A stretch of DNA of 64,000 bases from NCBI RefSeq assembly GCF_001642475.1, contig NW_019174033.1:50376-114375 (forward strand), read 5' to 3'. Numbering within the stretch: position 1 is the stretch's first letter; each line of letters begins with the position of its first letter. The notes under the pieces are model-generated. The model ran no database searches. It was not told the DNA's origin and worked only from the letters and a program-made list of their open reading frames with translations. Positions 11,901 through 23,150 of this stretch are shown here, in pieces. This stretch comes from Fonsecaea monophora. Its lineage: Eukaryota > Ascomycota > Eurotiomycetes > Chaetothyriales > Herpotrichiellaceae. The translations under genes were made by a program, and so were the position numbers.

Positions 11901-14900
11901 TCTGGAGATATTCGACTGATTTAGCGCAATATCTTGATGATGACCAGAGTGAGAAGATGGAACTTGGTCAAAATCTAGCTCGATATGCCATCGTCGACAA
12001 CTCAAAGGATGACAAACGATATATGGTCTGGACTATCCATCACGTCGTCTACGATGGGTGGTCTGAGCCTCTGATACTCCAGAAAGTCAGCAAAGCCCTG
12101 CGGGATGAGCAAATCGAGCCACAAGCTGAAATGAAGGACTTTGTCAGATATGTGCGAGACGTGAACGAAGTCGAGGCTCAAGAATTCTGGCGGCGAGAAT
12201 TGGAAGGAGCTGTTGGACCTCAATTCCCGCGTCTGCCTTCTAGAGATTATTTGCCGACCCCCGACGGCATGCTTGAACATCAATTTGCTCTGGAGACAAC
12301 CCTTGGATCGACTTTCACAATAGCTACACTGATCCGCGGTGCATGGTCGCTCGTGATGTCACAGTATACAGGCAGCGACGACATCGTTTTCGGCGAGACG
12401 CTCACAGGTCGAGATATTTCTTTGGCGAGGGTCGAAAACATCGAAGGCCCATTGATCGCGACTGTACCAATGCGCATACATATCAACCGGACGAGCTCTG
12501 TGCAATCTTACCTACAAACTGTGCAAGAAGCCGTACTTGTGCGTACAAAGTACCAACATGTCGGAATGCAAAACATCAGAAAGGTTAGCAGGGATGCTCA
12601 ACACGCATGCGAAGCCGGTACGGGTCTGGTCATCCAACCAGAACCAGAGTACGTGGGCGCCGAACTTGGTTTTGGGCAGACGGATGTCGTCCATGAAGCA
12701 CTGCATTTTAACCCTTATCCACTTATGTTGGCCTTTGGAACACAAAAAGGTAGTTTGAGGATCTGTGCGAGCTTCGACACCAGCCTAGTTGACGTCGCAC
12801 AAATGAAGCGAGTACTCGCCCAGCTAGAGACGGCTTGCTTGCAGCTGATGAAGGATCCCTTTCGAAAGCTAAACGAAATTTCCTGTCTACCGGAAACCGA
12901 ACTCGATCAGATCTGGCGTTGGAACAAAATTCCTCCCTTGTCTTTGGATAATTCATCAGGAAGGCTTCGAGCAGATGCAAGTATCAACCAAGGATCAATA
13001 TATCCTCCTGCGGTGGTACCTTGGGTATGTAACCCAAAAAATCCCTCCCTCTTGTCGCCCATTGGAAGTATTGGCGAGCTTTGGCTGGAAGGATCTTTCT
13101 TTACAGCTGATACAACTTCGTCTCCCACCTGGCTTCTGGCTGGAAGCTCCACTTGCGCTGGCCGATCCGGAACAGTGCAATCGACCGGTGACTTGGTCCA
13201 GTTACAAGACGACGGCAGCCTCGTTTTCATCGGTCGAAAGGAGAATCGCTCGACCATCCAAGGCCACGTGGTAGACATTGCAGACCTCGAAGCTCATGTC
13301 GCCAAGCATCTTCCATCAACAACCCGCACCGCGGCAGCTGTATACCAATCGCCACTGGACGGGGATCAGCACTCGGCCGAGATCGAATTGGTTGTTTTCG
13401 TCGAGCAACACCCCTCTCAGGAGGAGCATGTTCCGCTCATGGCAGCGAAACATGACATACCCTACGATGCACCCGGGCCATCCAGATCACACCTAACGAT
13501 CCATGATACGATTCACCCCAGCGTTGCTATTGCCCTAAAAAAGCTTGACAAATTCATCCACGACTCCCTGCCACCATACATGCTTCCCTCTGCGTACATT
13601 GTGGTCGACAAAATACCGACCGAGACGGGACGAGTCGATCATACCCAATTAAACCAGATAGCATCCAGAATTCCTAGGTCTGTCCTCACAACCCTACAGG
13701 AAAACTTGAAGGAGGTATGGAAGAAAACCACCACCCAAGCAAGCTTGACCACCCCAGAGAACATCGTGCGGTCTGCCTGGGCGAAGATACTTAGAATGAG
13801 CCCAGACAAGATTGACTTGGACGACAACTTCTTCCGGCTCGGAGGGGACTCTGTGCTGGCCATGAAATTGGCATCGAGTCTTCGGGTCCAGGGACATACT
13901 TTGACGGTGGCCGACATCTTCCAAAACATGAAGCTCCGCGACGCCGCCAGAGCGTTGAAAGTGAACCAAGTGTCCATGGAGAAGGCGCAGGATTACAAAC
14001 CCTTCTCGATATTAGACGGAGTGGACGACTTAGGCCAGTTCTTGTCCGACGTTGTGCGACCAAAGCTAGCTAATCCACGGTGGTCCATTCAAGATGCAAT
14101 GCCAGTGACCGAGTCTCAAGCGATTGATGTCAGGGCAACAATCCAGGCCCCGCGAACATCCATACAATACACCATGTTGTACTTTGAACAGGGCATCAAT
14201 CTCGACAACCTCATCCGTGCCTGCAACGAACTGGTCACGATTCACGACATTCTCCGCACAGTCTTTATCGAGCACGAGTCGTCGCTCTTTCAAATTGTCC
14301 TGGAGAAGCTGGACTCTCCCCTGAGCATGCACCAATCCGAAGGAGATCTTGAAAAATACGTCGTCGCACTCTGCAAGACAGACATAGAATCGGATTTCCC
14401 CCTAGGATCGCCTTTTCTCAATATTTTCCATGTTCAGGGTACAGATGGCAAAAGCTGCCTCGTTGTAAGACTATCCCATGCTCAATACGATGGTATCTCC
14501 TTGCCCAGGCTGCTTCGAGACCTGGAAACCCTATATGCAAGAGGAACCATGGATGGTTTCCGGCCGTTCTCCGCCTACATGGCCCGGCTTAGCGATGAAC
14601 GCATCAAGAAACCAGCCCTGAGTTACTGGCGCAATCTTCTGGACAACTCCAAATTATCGATATTGGAGGGAACGTCAGCACAGCACGCGACGACAAGTTC
14701 GATATTCCTGACCAAACCGGTCGAAACTTTCCGCCGTCCCACAGAGATCACAACAGCGAGCCTACTGACCGGGGCATGGGCGGTGGTCCTGGCCCGCCGT
14801 CTGCGGCAACACGACGTGACATTCGGCTCCATCACCTCTGGCCGCAACATGGACATGCCCGATGTGGACAAGGTCATGGGTCCATGCTACCAGTTCACAC

Positions 14901-15400
14901 CGGTGCGAGTCCCGTTCGAGGCGGGGTGGACGGCGATGGACCTCTTGCGCTTCGTGCAGAGGCAGAGTGCCGAGTCCGCGGCCTATGATTTTATTGGGTT
15001 TGGGGAGATTTTCAAGAGCTGTAATACGCAATGGTCGTCCTCAGAATCATCATCCTCGTCGGATTCGTCGGGCTCGTCGTTGCTAACACCACCACGCTTA
15101 TTCTTCGATTCCGTCGTCCACCACCAGGATTTCGAGGACTATGACACAATGCCCTTCGCGGGGGAGAATTGCAGGGTGGAGATCCAGAATCCACATGGCG
15201 ACGCGGCCCATCCTGTGAAGGCCGTCTCGTTCGTCCAGAGAGGGCAGACGCACGTAGGTGTTGTCGGGAGTGAACATGATCAAACCCTGGTGGAGAACCT
15301 CCTCGCTGAACTGGCTGCAGCTGTTGAAGAAGTATCTGCCCATCGACCAGAGGAGGTCCTTCGGCTTGATGCCTTATCCCCTGCTTTACCGGTGAATTGA
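8970..15400 (+). CDS. sidD: SidD/NPS6-type fusarinine NRPS
   Basis: Extracellular-siderophore NRPS that joins three N5-acyl-N5-hydroxyornithine units through ester bonds (fusarinine C). Exon 1 is 8970-9431 and exon 2 is 9482-15400; the 50-bp intron has donor GTGAGT and branch GCTGAC, giving 2,126 aa. Domain order is A-T-C-dA-T-C. The adenylation domain has A3 FTSGSTGVPKG (about residues 388-398), A5 GYGPSECT and A7 YKTGDLG. The first thiolation site is GGDSL (about 807) and C1 carries HHVVYDG (about 1006). A degenerate A domain follows (about 1340-1560): it keeps an A7/A8-like stretch but lacks the front core motifs, and its A10 reads TGRVDHT, without the catalytic Lys. T2 is GGDSV (about 1610) and C2 has SHAQYDG (about 1820). 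C2 also has a Ser-rich insertion (about 2007-2022). The architecture is diagnostic for the SidD/NPS6 family. Confidence 0.93.
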
Positions 15401-16054
15401 TCTCAGTCCAGAGTAGCTTGCTCACTTCTACTTGACATATACATATGCTCTTGATAGTAGTTGACCGATATGAAATTCATTTCCTCCGCTCCTTAGCAAA
15501 GGCTTGGGGTCAGAATACATATACCAATACACATAAAGTCTTGTTATCTCATAGGGCGGAAGACAAGAGAGATACTCTCCTGCGGTAATCTTACGTCATC
15601 CGATCATAGAGCCCGATCAGCTCTCGATTGAAGCGCAACATTATTGTATCTTACGGGGTGGATAGGTGGCATGGAGCCTAGAATCTCGCAAGAAGTCTTG
15701 AAAGGTGAAGGAGAAGTCTAAATGGACAGTCTTTACACGACGAGACGGATTAGCAGCCCTCATTTGGCCTCTCCAGCGGAGTTCTGGACACAAATGCCAA
15801 ATCGTGCGCCTCCTTTATCGGCTGCTCGGTCAAGTCGACATCGGACTTCGTCTGCGCGAGTCTCTTTCCTTTCGCAGCAGGGAACCACCAGCCCATCGCA
15901 AGACTCGGTCGCCAAACACACGGTCCAGCTCTTGATCAGTCGTGAACTCTGCGCCTACAGGAGTAATATCGCTGGGTTAGACAGAGTCTCCGGCGAGGAA
16001 GCTCATCATGCCGGTAATGGTGCACGGGTTGTGAGGCAACGATCTTCGGATGCT
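15401..16054. other. Intergenic region downstream of the NRPS
   Basis: About 650 bp with no convincing gene. Short frames at 15,705-16,108 have no recognisable content. Base composition is like the genic left half, with no RIP signature. Confidence 0.5.
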
Positions 16055-16712
16055 CTATATCGGCAATGTCGCGTATGGCAGGAGGCTGAAGAGAATCATT
16101 GTTCGTAGAATGCCTCGAAGTGCAATCTTGGATGAGTTGTTCTGTATCAGGCGAAGCCCGATGCCGCTATAGAGAGTGGCATTGTAGACAGGGGGTCGAG
16201 CACCAGCGGCGTATGTCTCGCGCATATTGGCGTTGATATACAAGGCCATATACCTCCGTAGAGAAACTGGGTCGCGGCCAAGGAGCTCGACTTAATTTCA
16301 ACCCCCATCAGATCTTCAGGGTCAAGACCCGATCCTCCGAGAATCAAGGATTGGAAGAAAGAATCGACTGACGAACTGCTCGAGTATCCAATGCCCGGGG
16401 TAGTATGTAATGGCTCCAAAGCAGCGTAGAGTAGCGACTCACGCACGATTTGGTCGCCCTGAGGAGGTCCAATCCGCCAGACAGGCAAGTTATCTACAAT
16501 CATTCGGCAGTCAAGAGCTGTGCTTTCGGTTTAGTGGTTCTTCTCGTGCTCTCATCAACAATTGGTGGCCTCGAAGCATCGACTTTCATGCTCGGAGGCG
16601 GGAAAGTAACCGTGGCATCAACTTCCTCGATATCCTGCCAGCACATCATCAAGGTCACGTTCAAAAGTGCCGTATCGTTGACCCAGAGATACAGTGGCGA
16701 GTAAAAATCCAA
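16055..16712 (-). pseudogene. C-terminal relic of a DUF3433-like multi-pass membrane protein
   Basis: Minus-strand protein-like sequence spread over three frames. The pieces in order are LYLWVNDTALLNVTLMMCWQ... PPIVDES (16712-16500), VDSFFQSLILG...FLYGG (16503-16255) and MALYINANMRE...PKIALRGILRTMI-type sequence (16250-16055). These resemble consecutive parts of the C-terminal extracellular region and last membrane segment of the fungal DUF3433 family, from memory of the family pattern. Joining the pieces needs two frameshifts, near 16,500 and near 16,255, so the copy is dead. The N-terminal part is missing: at the 5' side (about 16,715) it runs straight into a repeat fragment. Confidence 0.45.
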
Positions 16713-16810
16713 AAAATGAGCAGTTTTACTGAGGATATATTAAGTTATAATAAAATAAAAATATCTAACGGACATCGTTAATCTTAAGGGGTAGAAGAAG
16801 GATGGAGTCT
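16713..16810. repeat. AT-rich repeat fragment, inverted copy near 43.9 kb
   Basis: About 60 bp here (16,740-16,805) are the reverse complement, at roughly 90% identity, of 43,908-43,970: both read CTTCTTCTACCCCTTAAG, then TCCGTTAGATATTTTTATTT and a TTATTATA tail. It separates two unrelated gene fragments and marks a transposon end or insertion scar. Confidence 0.6.
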
Positions 16811-17377
16811 AGCTTCATTTTCTACGCGAATCCTATCTAGTTCACTCTTTCCGTAGGGGTCGCTTTCCCTTTCGCTAAGCTTGGCCTGATAGTGCCCGCT
16901 CTAGGGACCGTAATAGGGCTCTTCCGATGCTGTATGCGCTCTATAGAGACTAATATCTTGTCCTCCTCACATTAGAACCGAAGGGTGGCCCTTTAGAAAT
17001 TCGTCCTCTTCACGCTTAATACGGTATAGAATCGCCTCATCTTCCTCGATTGGATATATCTATCTTAAATAACGTAGACTATCCTCGACTGTATGAGTGA
17101 ATTTCCCCAACTACGACTCGACGTCCTTAGGAAGCGGCAGATCTAGCGTTACATAGTGGCGGCGGCTATGAAGGATATAGAATAGCCGATTCGCATACTG
17201 AGTGGGCGGGGCGCGACGTCCGAATATAGACAGTATCTGCTCTCTGCTGAGTTCTGCGTTCTGAAACTTTAAGCTTTTCTTAGGCTTGTTGTTAGTTCCA
17301 TAAGGTTTGAGTTTCTGCAAGATGGGGGACTGGTAAAAGCTGCGTCTAGCGGACTGCGAGAAGGTACGAAACTGCAC
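16811..17377 (-). pseudogene. RIP-damaged N-terminal fragment of a conserved fungal (rhomboid-family-like) protein
   Basis: One minus-strand frame starting at the ATG at 17377 (MQFRTFSQSARRSF) reads through about 188 codons with stop codons at four places (three TAG, one TGA) and no frameshift. The N terminus is Arg/Ser/Phe-rich, like a mitochondrial presequence. It is followed by LSREQILSIFG, LYILHSRR-like and DLPLPKDV segments, then DEDEAIL-type and PYGKSELD segments. This order recalls the N-terminal region of fungal rhomboid-family membrane proteins (from memory, not verified). At 16,811 the frame ends abruptly where the AT-rich repeat begins, so the membrane domain is missing. The TAG stops fit CAG-to-TAG changes. 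Confidence 0.4.
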
Positions 17378-18948
17378 TCCGGGGAAGGTAGATTGAGGAA
17401 ACGGATTACGCGATTGCTGGTATGTCAGAGACTCCTGGTCGTGACAGGTAAATGCGCTCAGAAACTATGCTCGCGGGCTGGGTCGGAGAGAAGGGTGTGA
17501 AGGCGAGGCGTGTAAGCCTGTCCTGGCTATTCGCAGAGCTACCGTTCTAACATTGTTCATGGCACTCGACGCCCGAGGGCTGCCCCTCTGCAGCCGCTTT
17601 GAGACGAGATATTGGATTGGCGATGAATCTGGTGCAAAGGAACCTTTTGAAATGTTGTCGCAGGTTCTCTGAATGCGACTGACCGGCTCGCCAAGGGAAT
17701 GTAAAGACCGTCAGCGTGGTTACCAACTAGCCTGTTTCGGCTCCGAAAACCTGAATGCATCACTACTAGTTTGCTCGAAGCGACTGGAATTGGTTTACCA
17801 TCTTTGGATCTACAAATTGTTCGATGAACCTGGGGCTGTAATCGGCTCCTGTGTGACCTGGACGAATCTGATACGGTCCCTCTACCATGGCTTTATTGGC
17901 CAAAGGATCACTTTCGGCCGAGCCTGGTACCACCCCCGTTCCAAACTACAGGTTGTGCTGATGTCGCGTGTGCGGCCAGGCTGTTTCCAAGCTAGGATAT
18001 CCAAGAGAATTGATACACTGCCTTAGGTGGTGAGTCAAGTTGAGCGGAAGTGCAAGGCCCTCATCTTTTACATAACCTCCATCAGCACAAACGTTCCCAT
18101 GACCAACCGGTAGTCCTTCTAAAATAATGCCAGATCGATTGATGTGGCCAGAGAAGATTTGTGATGGGATACTTTTGCAGGCACATCTCAGATGCGGTGA
18201 CAACCTCAGAATTTCCACCTACATCTCTCAAAGCCCACATTAGATCTGGTTCAGTGCTTACCTAGATGATACTTCCATCTAGCTTCATGACTTGAGCATC
18301 CACTGGATTTTTATGGATCACAAGCAAGACCATCTTCCGTTATCCGCCGTTGCAAGATTGATCGGCCAGCGCCGACATGTATTGTAACGGGCGTTGACTA
18401 ATGCATGACCTGGAGCTCGTTCTTCCACTTTCTGTTCCACATCTTCCCCCAGCAATGCCCGGGCCCCGAATGGAATGGTTTCCTCTTCCAGATCCGAAGG
18501 AGAAGACCTTGAAGGCGGCCAACGAGATCAGCAACGTCTTCGGCCGTGGCACTGTCTACCGATTCCAGCGCAACAAATTGGCAAAGTCGAGATCAGACTT
18601 GTTAACATGCGAGATGATGATTTTGCCCGAGTTTTTCGAGAGTACTTGGAATGATGACTATTATAGTTATTTTTGGTGGTGATCGACTCACCCACGCTCC
18701 TCCTGGCATGACTGTCCATTGGAGTTTGTCCATCCAGGTTTTCGACGGCCCTTCAGTGTGCGCAGGTTTCGAAACCACGTCAAACCAATTTTTGTCTGCG
18801 GTCTTTTCCAAACTCATTTGCATTGGGCCAACGTTTTGGCAAGGCAGGATGTTTTAGCCGTTCCAGCTGCTATCTATACTCAAGCTCCTTCTCTGTCGTT
18901 GAAAAACTGAGGTATTATCTATGCCAGAAGAGTCGGGGTTCAAGTCCT
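17378..18948. other. Unassigned region with possible decayed coding fragments
   Basis: About 1.57 kb. Several short frames look protein-like but none extends: minus 18,218-17,946 (contains SGHINRSGIILEGLPVGHG), the stretch 17,930-17,780 on the minus strand, and plus 18,401-18,682 (contains PGPRMEWFPLPDPKEKTL). I could not assign a family. It may be one or two broken genes; composition shows no strong RIP. Confidence 0.3.
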
Positions 18949-21824
18949 TCATGACCAGTCCGGGTACGCATAAAGCATGTTCTGCAGTCGCTCGATACCC
19001 GAGTTTGGTCCGTCCGTCATGAAGTCTTCGAAGGAGAAGTCGCACGGGTGGATGGCGTCCGATGCAAAAGGTTCGTCGGTGAGCATGACAGAGAGTTCGA
19101 CATTACCGCTGCCGGCACCTCGCGATGCCACCGACCCATTCAATCCTGATGATGAAGTCGCCAAGACACAGTCTGCCATGCCAGTCGTCTGCAGGGACCT
19201 GAGCGCAGCGTCGCTCGAATCACCAGCCGCTGAGTCGTTCATCCGATCTGGGATGGGTGAAGCGTCAGAGTCGGCTGGCGACACCACAAGATTTGATGAA
19301 TTATCGTGGTTCGAGGGAAAGCGGCCCCGGGAAAGGAAGAAATCCAACGTGTTGCTCATATGAAGGTACTTTTGCGGATCAGAAATGACAATCTCGATTC
19401 CTGCCCCACGTTTGGCATGATCAGCCATCTCCATAGGTCGATCCAACTCTGACCGCTCCGCCAGGTGGTTTTCTGATGTCGATTTCACTGTCATAGGTGA
19501 GGTAGCATCTTCCAGGTTCATATGATTCACCAACTTTGACATATTGCCCAGAGCCCTGTCGGTACCTTCGTATCTCAGCTGGAGAACGCGGAGGAAATCT
19601 TGGTATATATTGGCCCCAGAAGTGCTGGCGGCTTTCTGCGTGGTTGCATTGTTGCTCAGATCCAGGTTGTAGCAGATTGACGGCAGCGCAAGGAAAGCCA
19701 CCCTGAGGCACGAGTTAGCAGCACTTCGCACAGGTCAACTCGGGATAGCACCATGAAGAACTTACATGCTAATCGGAGAAAATGTGATCATATCGGCGTC
19801 AATTATGGCTCGTAAGCTTTGCGCGATGCCACGGAGGGCAACCTGAAGCTCATTCTTGATCTGTAGTCGTTCAAAGTTGTATTCTGCGGGCTCAGTCACC
19901 GTGAGCATAATTCTATAATTGCACAGTGCTGCCTTTGCAGACCTGGGGCGAAATTAGTACGCTGCGGTCAGACCATGCGAAGAACTGTGCCTTACTGGAA
20001 GTAGATGGTGAGAAGATTGGTGAACAGGATGACCACGTTGAAGCTTTTGTCGCGCGGGTCATGGACTCGCATACTGCTCGCGGCCCCATCATGCCACTCG
20101 TTCAACTCCTCAGTGTATATATAAATGCCCTTGAGGAGCTCGAGACGATCTTTATCGCAACGAACGCCGTCACTCGGGTATAACAACTGTAGAATAGGGC
20201 AAAGGACCACACAAAGCTTGCATAGTGCCGACAGGCTGTGCAGCAGTCTCAGCTTCGCCGAAGTACCGCGCACGCACGATCGGCCAATTTCACTCTTCAA
20301 GTCGTGGTCCGTGAGCAGAGGCCAGATTTCTTCAAAGGATGCCGAAAGAATGTTGATAGGCCTTCTGAGCCCCAAAGCCATCGTTCTGTCGCGAATGATG
20401 CAACACCACCAGACTCGCTTCAGCTGATTGTGTCTTGCGGGGTCTCTACCTGCATACGTCGAGAAATGGTCTGCGCCCGCGACTTTGGCCAGATGAATGG
20501 CCACGCTCAGCCAGTAGGTGTTGATCTGTGGCTGATTGAGTGGAACATGGAACGTCATCAGCAATGCTCCTTGAGCCCTTGCCAGACTACTTCTCTCGAT
20601 ATCGAAATCATACAGCGCCTAAATACACATTAGGCTTCTGAACAACTGGAAGTAGTAACCAGGCTCACCTTGACCCGGCGGTAGTAGCTCGCTCGCGCCG
20701 CACGGACACTGGAGAATCCTAGAGCCTGGATCGTGGAAGAAGACACGAACTGAGTCCAAGTCAGCGCGTACATTCGTCATGGCGCTGGCGAATACAGCCC
20801 TATCTTAAAAGAACAAATCCGAAAAGAGCAGTAAGCAGGATGAGGTGTCGACTCACGCTGCAGGCAACCAATAGCATTGCTTGGAAGACAAGTAAAGACA
20901 TGCGAGAAGGGCTCTGAGTATCCGTACGGTCGTGAAGATACGTGTCCCAGAAATCCCCCTCATTAATTAGAGGTAAATGCGGATGAGTGTAAAGAAAATA
21001 GGCTCGGAGAAGATCGTCTAGGTATGTTCGTTGAGGCAACTTAAGACAACCGATGCAATCAAGATAGTCTAAATCTTCTGGTGGGATGCGTGACTTGAAG
21101 TCAGTGTCCAAGAAGGGATAATCGGTTGCATGCACCTGCTCTGCTGAATTCAGTCGCGCGAAACTGTGAACTGCATCGGCGGTATGTCCGGATGGCTGTG
21201 CAGGACGTGTCGGATTGGAGGTTACCGTGTATCTGACCCCAAAGTTTCCAAGTTGAGAATTGTCAGATTGTCCACTGGCGGCCGTAAGAGGGATATCACT
21301 TGCGGCTGGCATGTCGGTCGTTGATGAAAGTGCGTCTGGTAATCGATGCTCCTGCGACAGCTGCCATCTCTCGCCCTCTATGCCATGGTATGGTAAACTT
21401 CTCTCGAGCATCGGAGCCATCGACGTGCGGCTAGGTTGTTGCAGTTCACCAGCTACGTATCCTTCTCCCTCGTGCGTGCTTTCCACCTGCGAAAAGTCGG
21501 TATCGTGCAAAGCTTGGCCACCGAACTGCGTCGTGGGCAGCAACGAGGTATGAGAGAGTCGACTGGAAGCGAATCAACACGCTGGAGCGGCGGAGGAGCG
21601 GCAATGGCTCACTGTTTTCTTGACCTCTTTGGAATCATGCATGGCTGTGCATCGGCCCTGCAGTTGGTACAAGGCACTCCATTTTGCGTGACATCGCAGC
21701 GGACCTTGCGAGTGCGGCAGTAGAGACAGGCTCTGGATCCCCGCTTCCGTCTCTGAGCGTGAGAGACGAGATACGAAGCACTCTGGCCAGCATCGCCAGG
21801 GCACGCGTCATGAGTGGACGCCAT
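18949..21824 (-). CDS. Zn2Cys6 transcription factor (Fungal_trans), copy 1
   Basis: Spliced product of 850 aa. Exons on the minus strand: 21824-21613, 21562-20857, 20749-20669, 20618-19996, 19942-19766, 19702-18949. The zinc cluster C-x2-C-x6-C-x8-C-x2-C-x6-C spans residues 33-62, preceded by a basic RRKRG stretch. The middle region carries the fungal-specific transcription factor domain (ending of the DLDYLDCIG...FLYTHPHLPLINEGDFW block, then WWCCIIRDR...LGLRRP). The C-terminal exon is acidic/Ser-rich and could be an activation region. Its exon plan (including 81-bp exon 3 and 177-bp exon 5) matches the divergent gene at 23,151, so the two are paralogues. A role in regulating the siderophore genes is inferred only from position. 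Confidence 0.85.
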
Positions 21825-23150
21825 CAGCGCAATGACAATGTGACCTAGCGCCGAGAAGTTCCCAGCAATTCAATCAAGGACGTTACTCTATCTGTGGGAG
21901 CGCGAGGAAGAGGTGATGTGCGTAACTTGATGCATAGCAGGGCAGCAAAAAGAGACGAGATTCGATAATTTAAGTGCGGTGCGTGAGGTTGGCAGTCAGA
22001 ATCTGGAGTTTGCAGGGCCTGGAGAAGCTTTTGGGGAGACAGCGGGTGGTTAGTGAGTTGGCTAGCACGTGATGAGATAGATACTCGGCGGGGGCTAAGA
22101 CGCTGACTAAGCGCTGCCAAGGGATTCTTGACGGCGTCAATCACTCCGTGCACGCCCATATAACGATCAGTGCATCTGAAACTCAACAGCACACTCACAC
22201 TCAGTCTGGTCCGGATCAACCACATTTCTTTGCACTAGTGAACGTACCGTACCATAGTCAAATGACCAAGGGGAACTTTGCTGTGAATGACATGCCTCCA
22301 AAGGCCATGGCATCTCACCGTCGCCAACGTGATTGTGGTGTTGCAAACGACAGAGCGAAGAGCATTGGCACTGAGTGCACGGATTACTGCGGCTGCATGA
22401 TGCTGTTGCATATAATCATTAAAATGCACTTCTACGTGCACTGTGGGAGGAGATGTGGTCATGTGATACTTTTGTATTATTACGGGTGTGTACCGAGGAC
22501 GCTGTGCACGGTATGCACGGTATAATTGACGCCGGCACCTTCAGAAGTGCTGCACCCCTGCGTTACTCCAAGCTGGGAACACTGCCGAGAATGATTTCGG
22601 ATGTAATGATACTAACGCAGGCCTCAACGTGCTGTGAGGGCGGTCTTCAAGAGCAAGCTAAATATTCCACAGAACAAGCGACCGAGACATGTCTTGTGCT
22701 GCCACCGGCTTTCGGCCGCTTCAATCGCAAAGCATGCCAACTGGATTGTGGAACGTAAACTAGAACGCTGAGTCTGGGGAAGAGGAGGAGGCGAGTTGGG
22801 ACTCACTTGGGCCCCGCAACCGAAATATACCGAATATTGCCGCGGCCTGGAGTATCTAGATAGCACCGAGAAGCATTGACTGGGATCGAGAGGCCGATGC
22901 ACGAATCGTGTCACCTCTCCTCCAGAGATGAGCTATGGCCTGGACTGCCAACAGAGTATGTGGCCCTTCGCGAGCGCGTCTTCCCCAGATACGATTGCTT
23001 CAACAAAAGTGTTTCCTCCAGCCCAGATCAATATGAGCCTCTATCTGCGTCTTCGCTCGCTTGCCGCTCATTTTCAAATAGTGGCTTAGCATATCGAACG
23101 ATAGCTCAGAGCATGCTCCTCCCAACGAAGGCACGCTGGATCCTTCTTAC
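21825..23150. promoter_or_regulatory. Shared promoter region of the two Zn2Cys6 regulators
   Basis: 1.33 kb between the head-to-head start codons. It holds no recognisable gene. A CACGTG E-box-like hexamer is at about 22,066, and a GTGCAC/TGCACGG-rich stretch covers about 22,370-22,525. Short frames have no recognisable content. Confidence 0.4.

Noticed and set aside
22148..22758. Short plus-strand genes between the two regulators
   Set aside because: Frames of 95-125 codons without domain, splice or start support; best read as promoter DNA.
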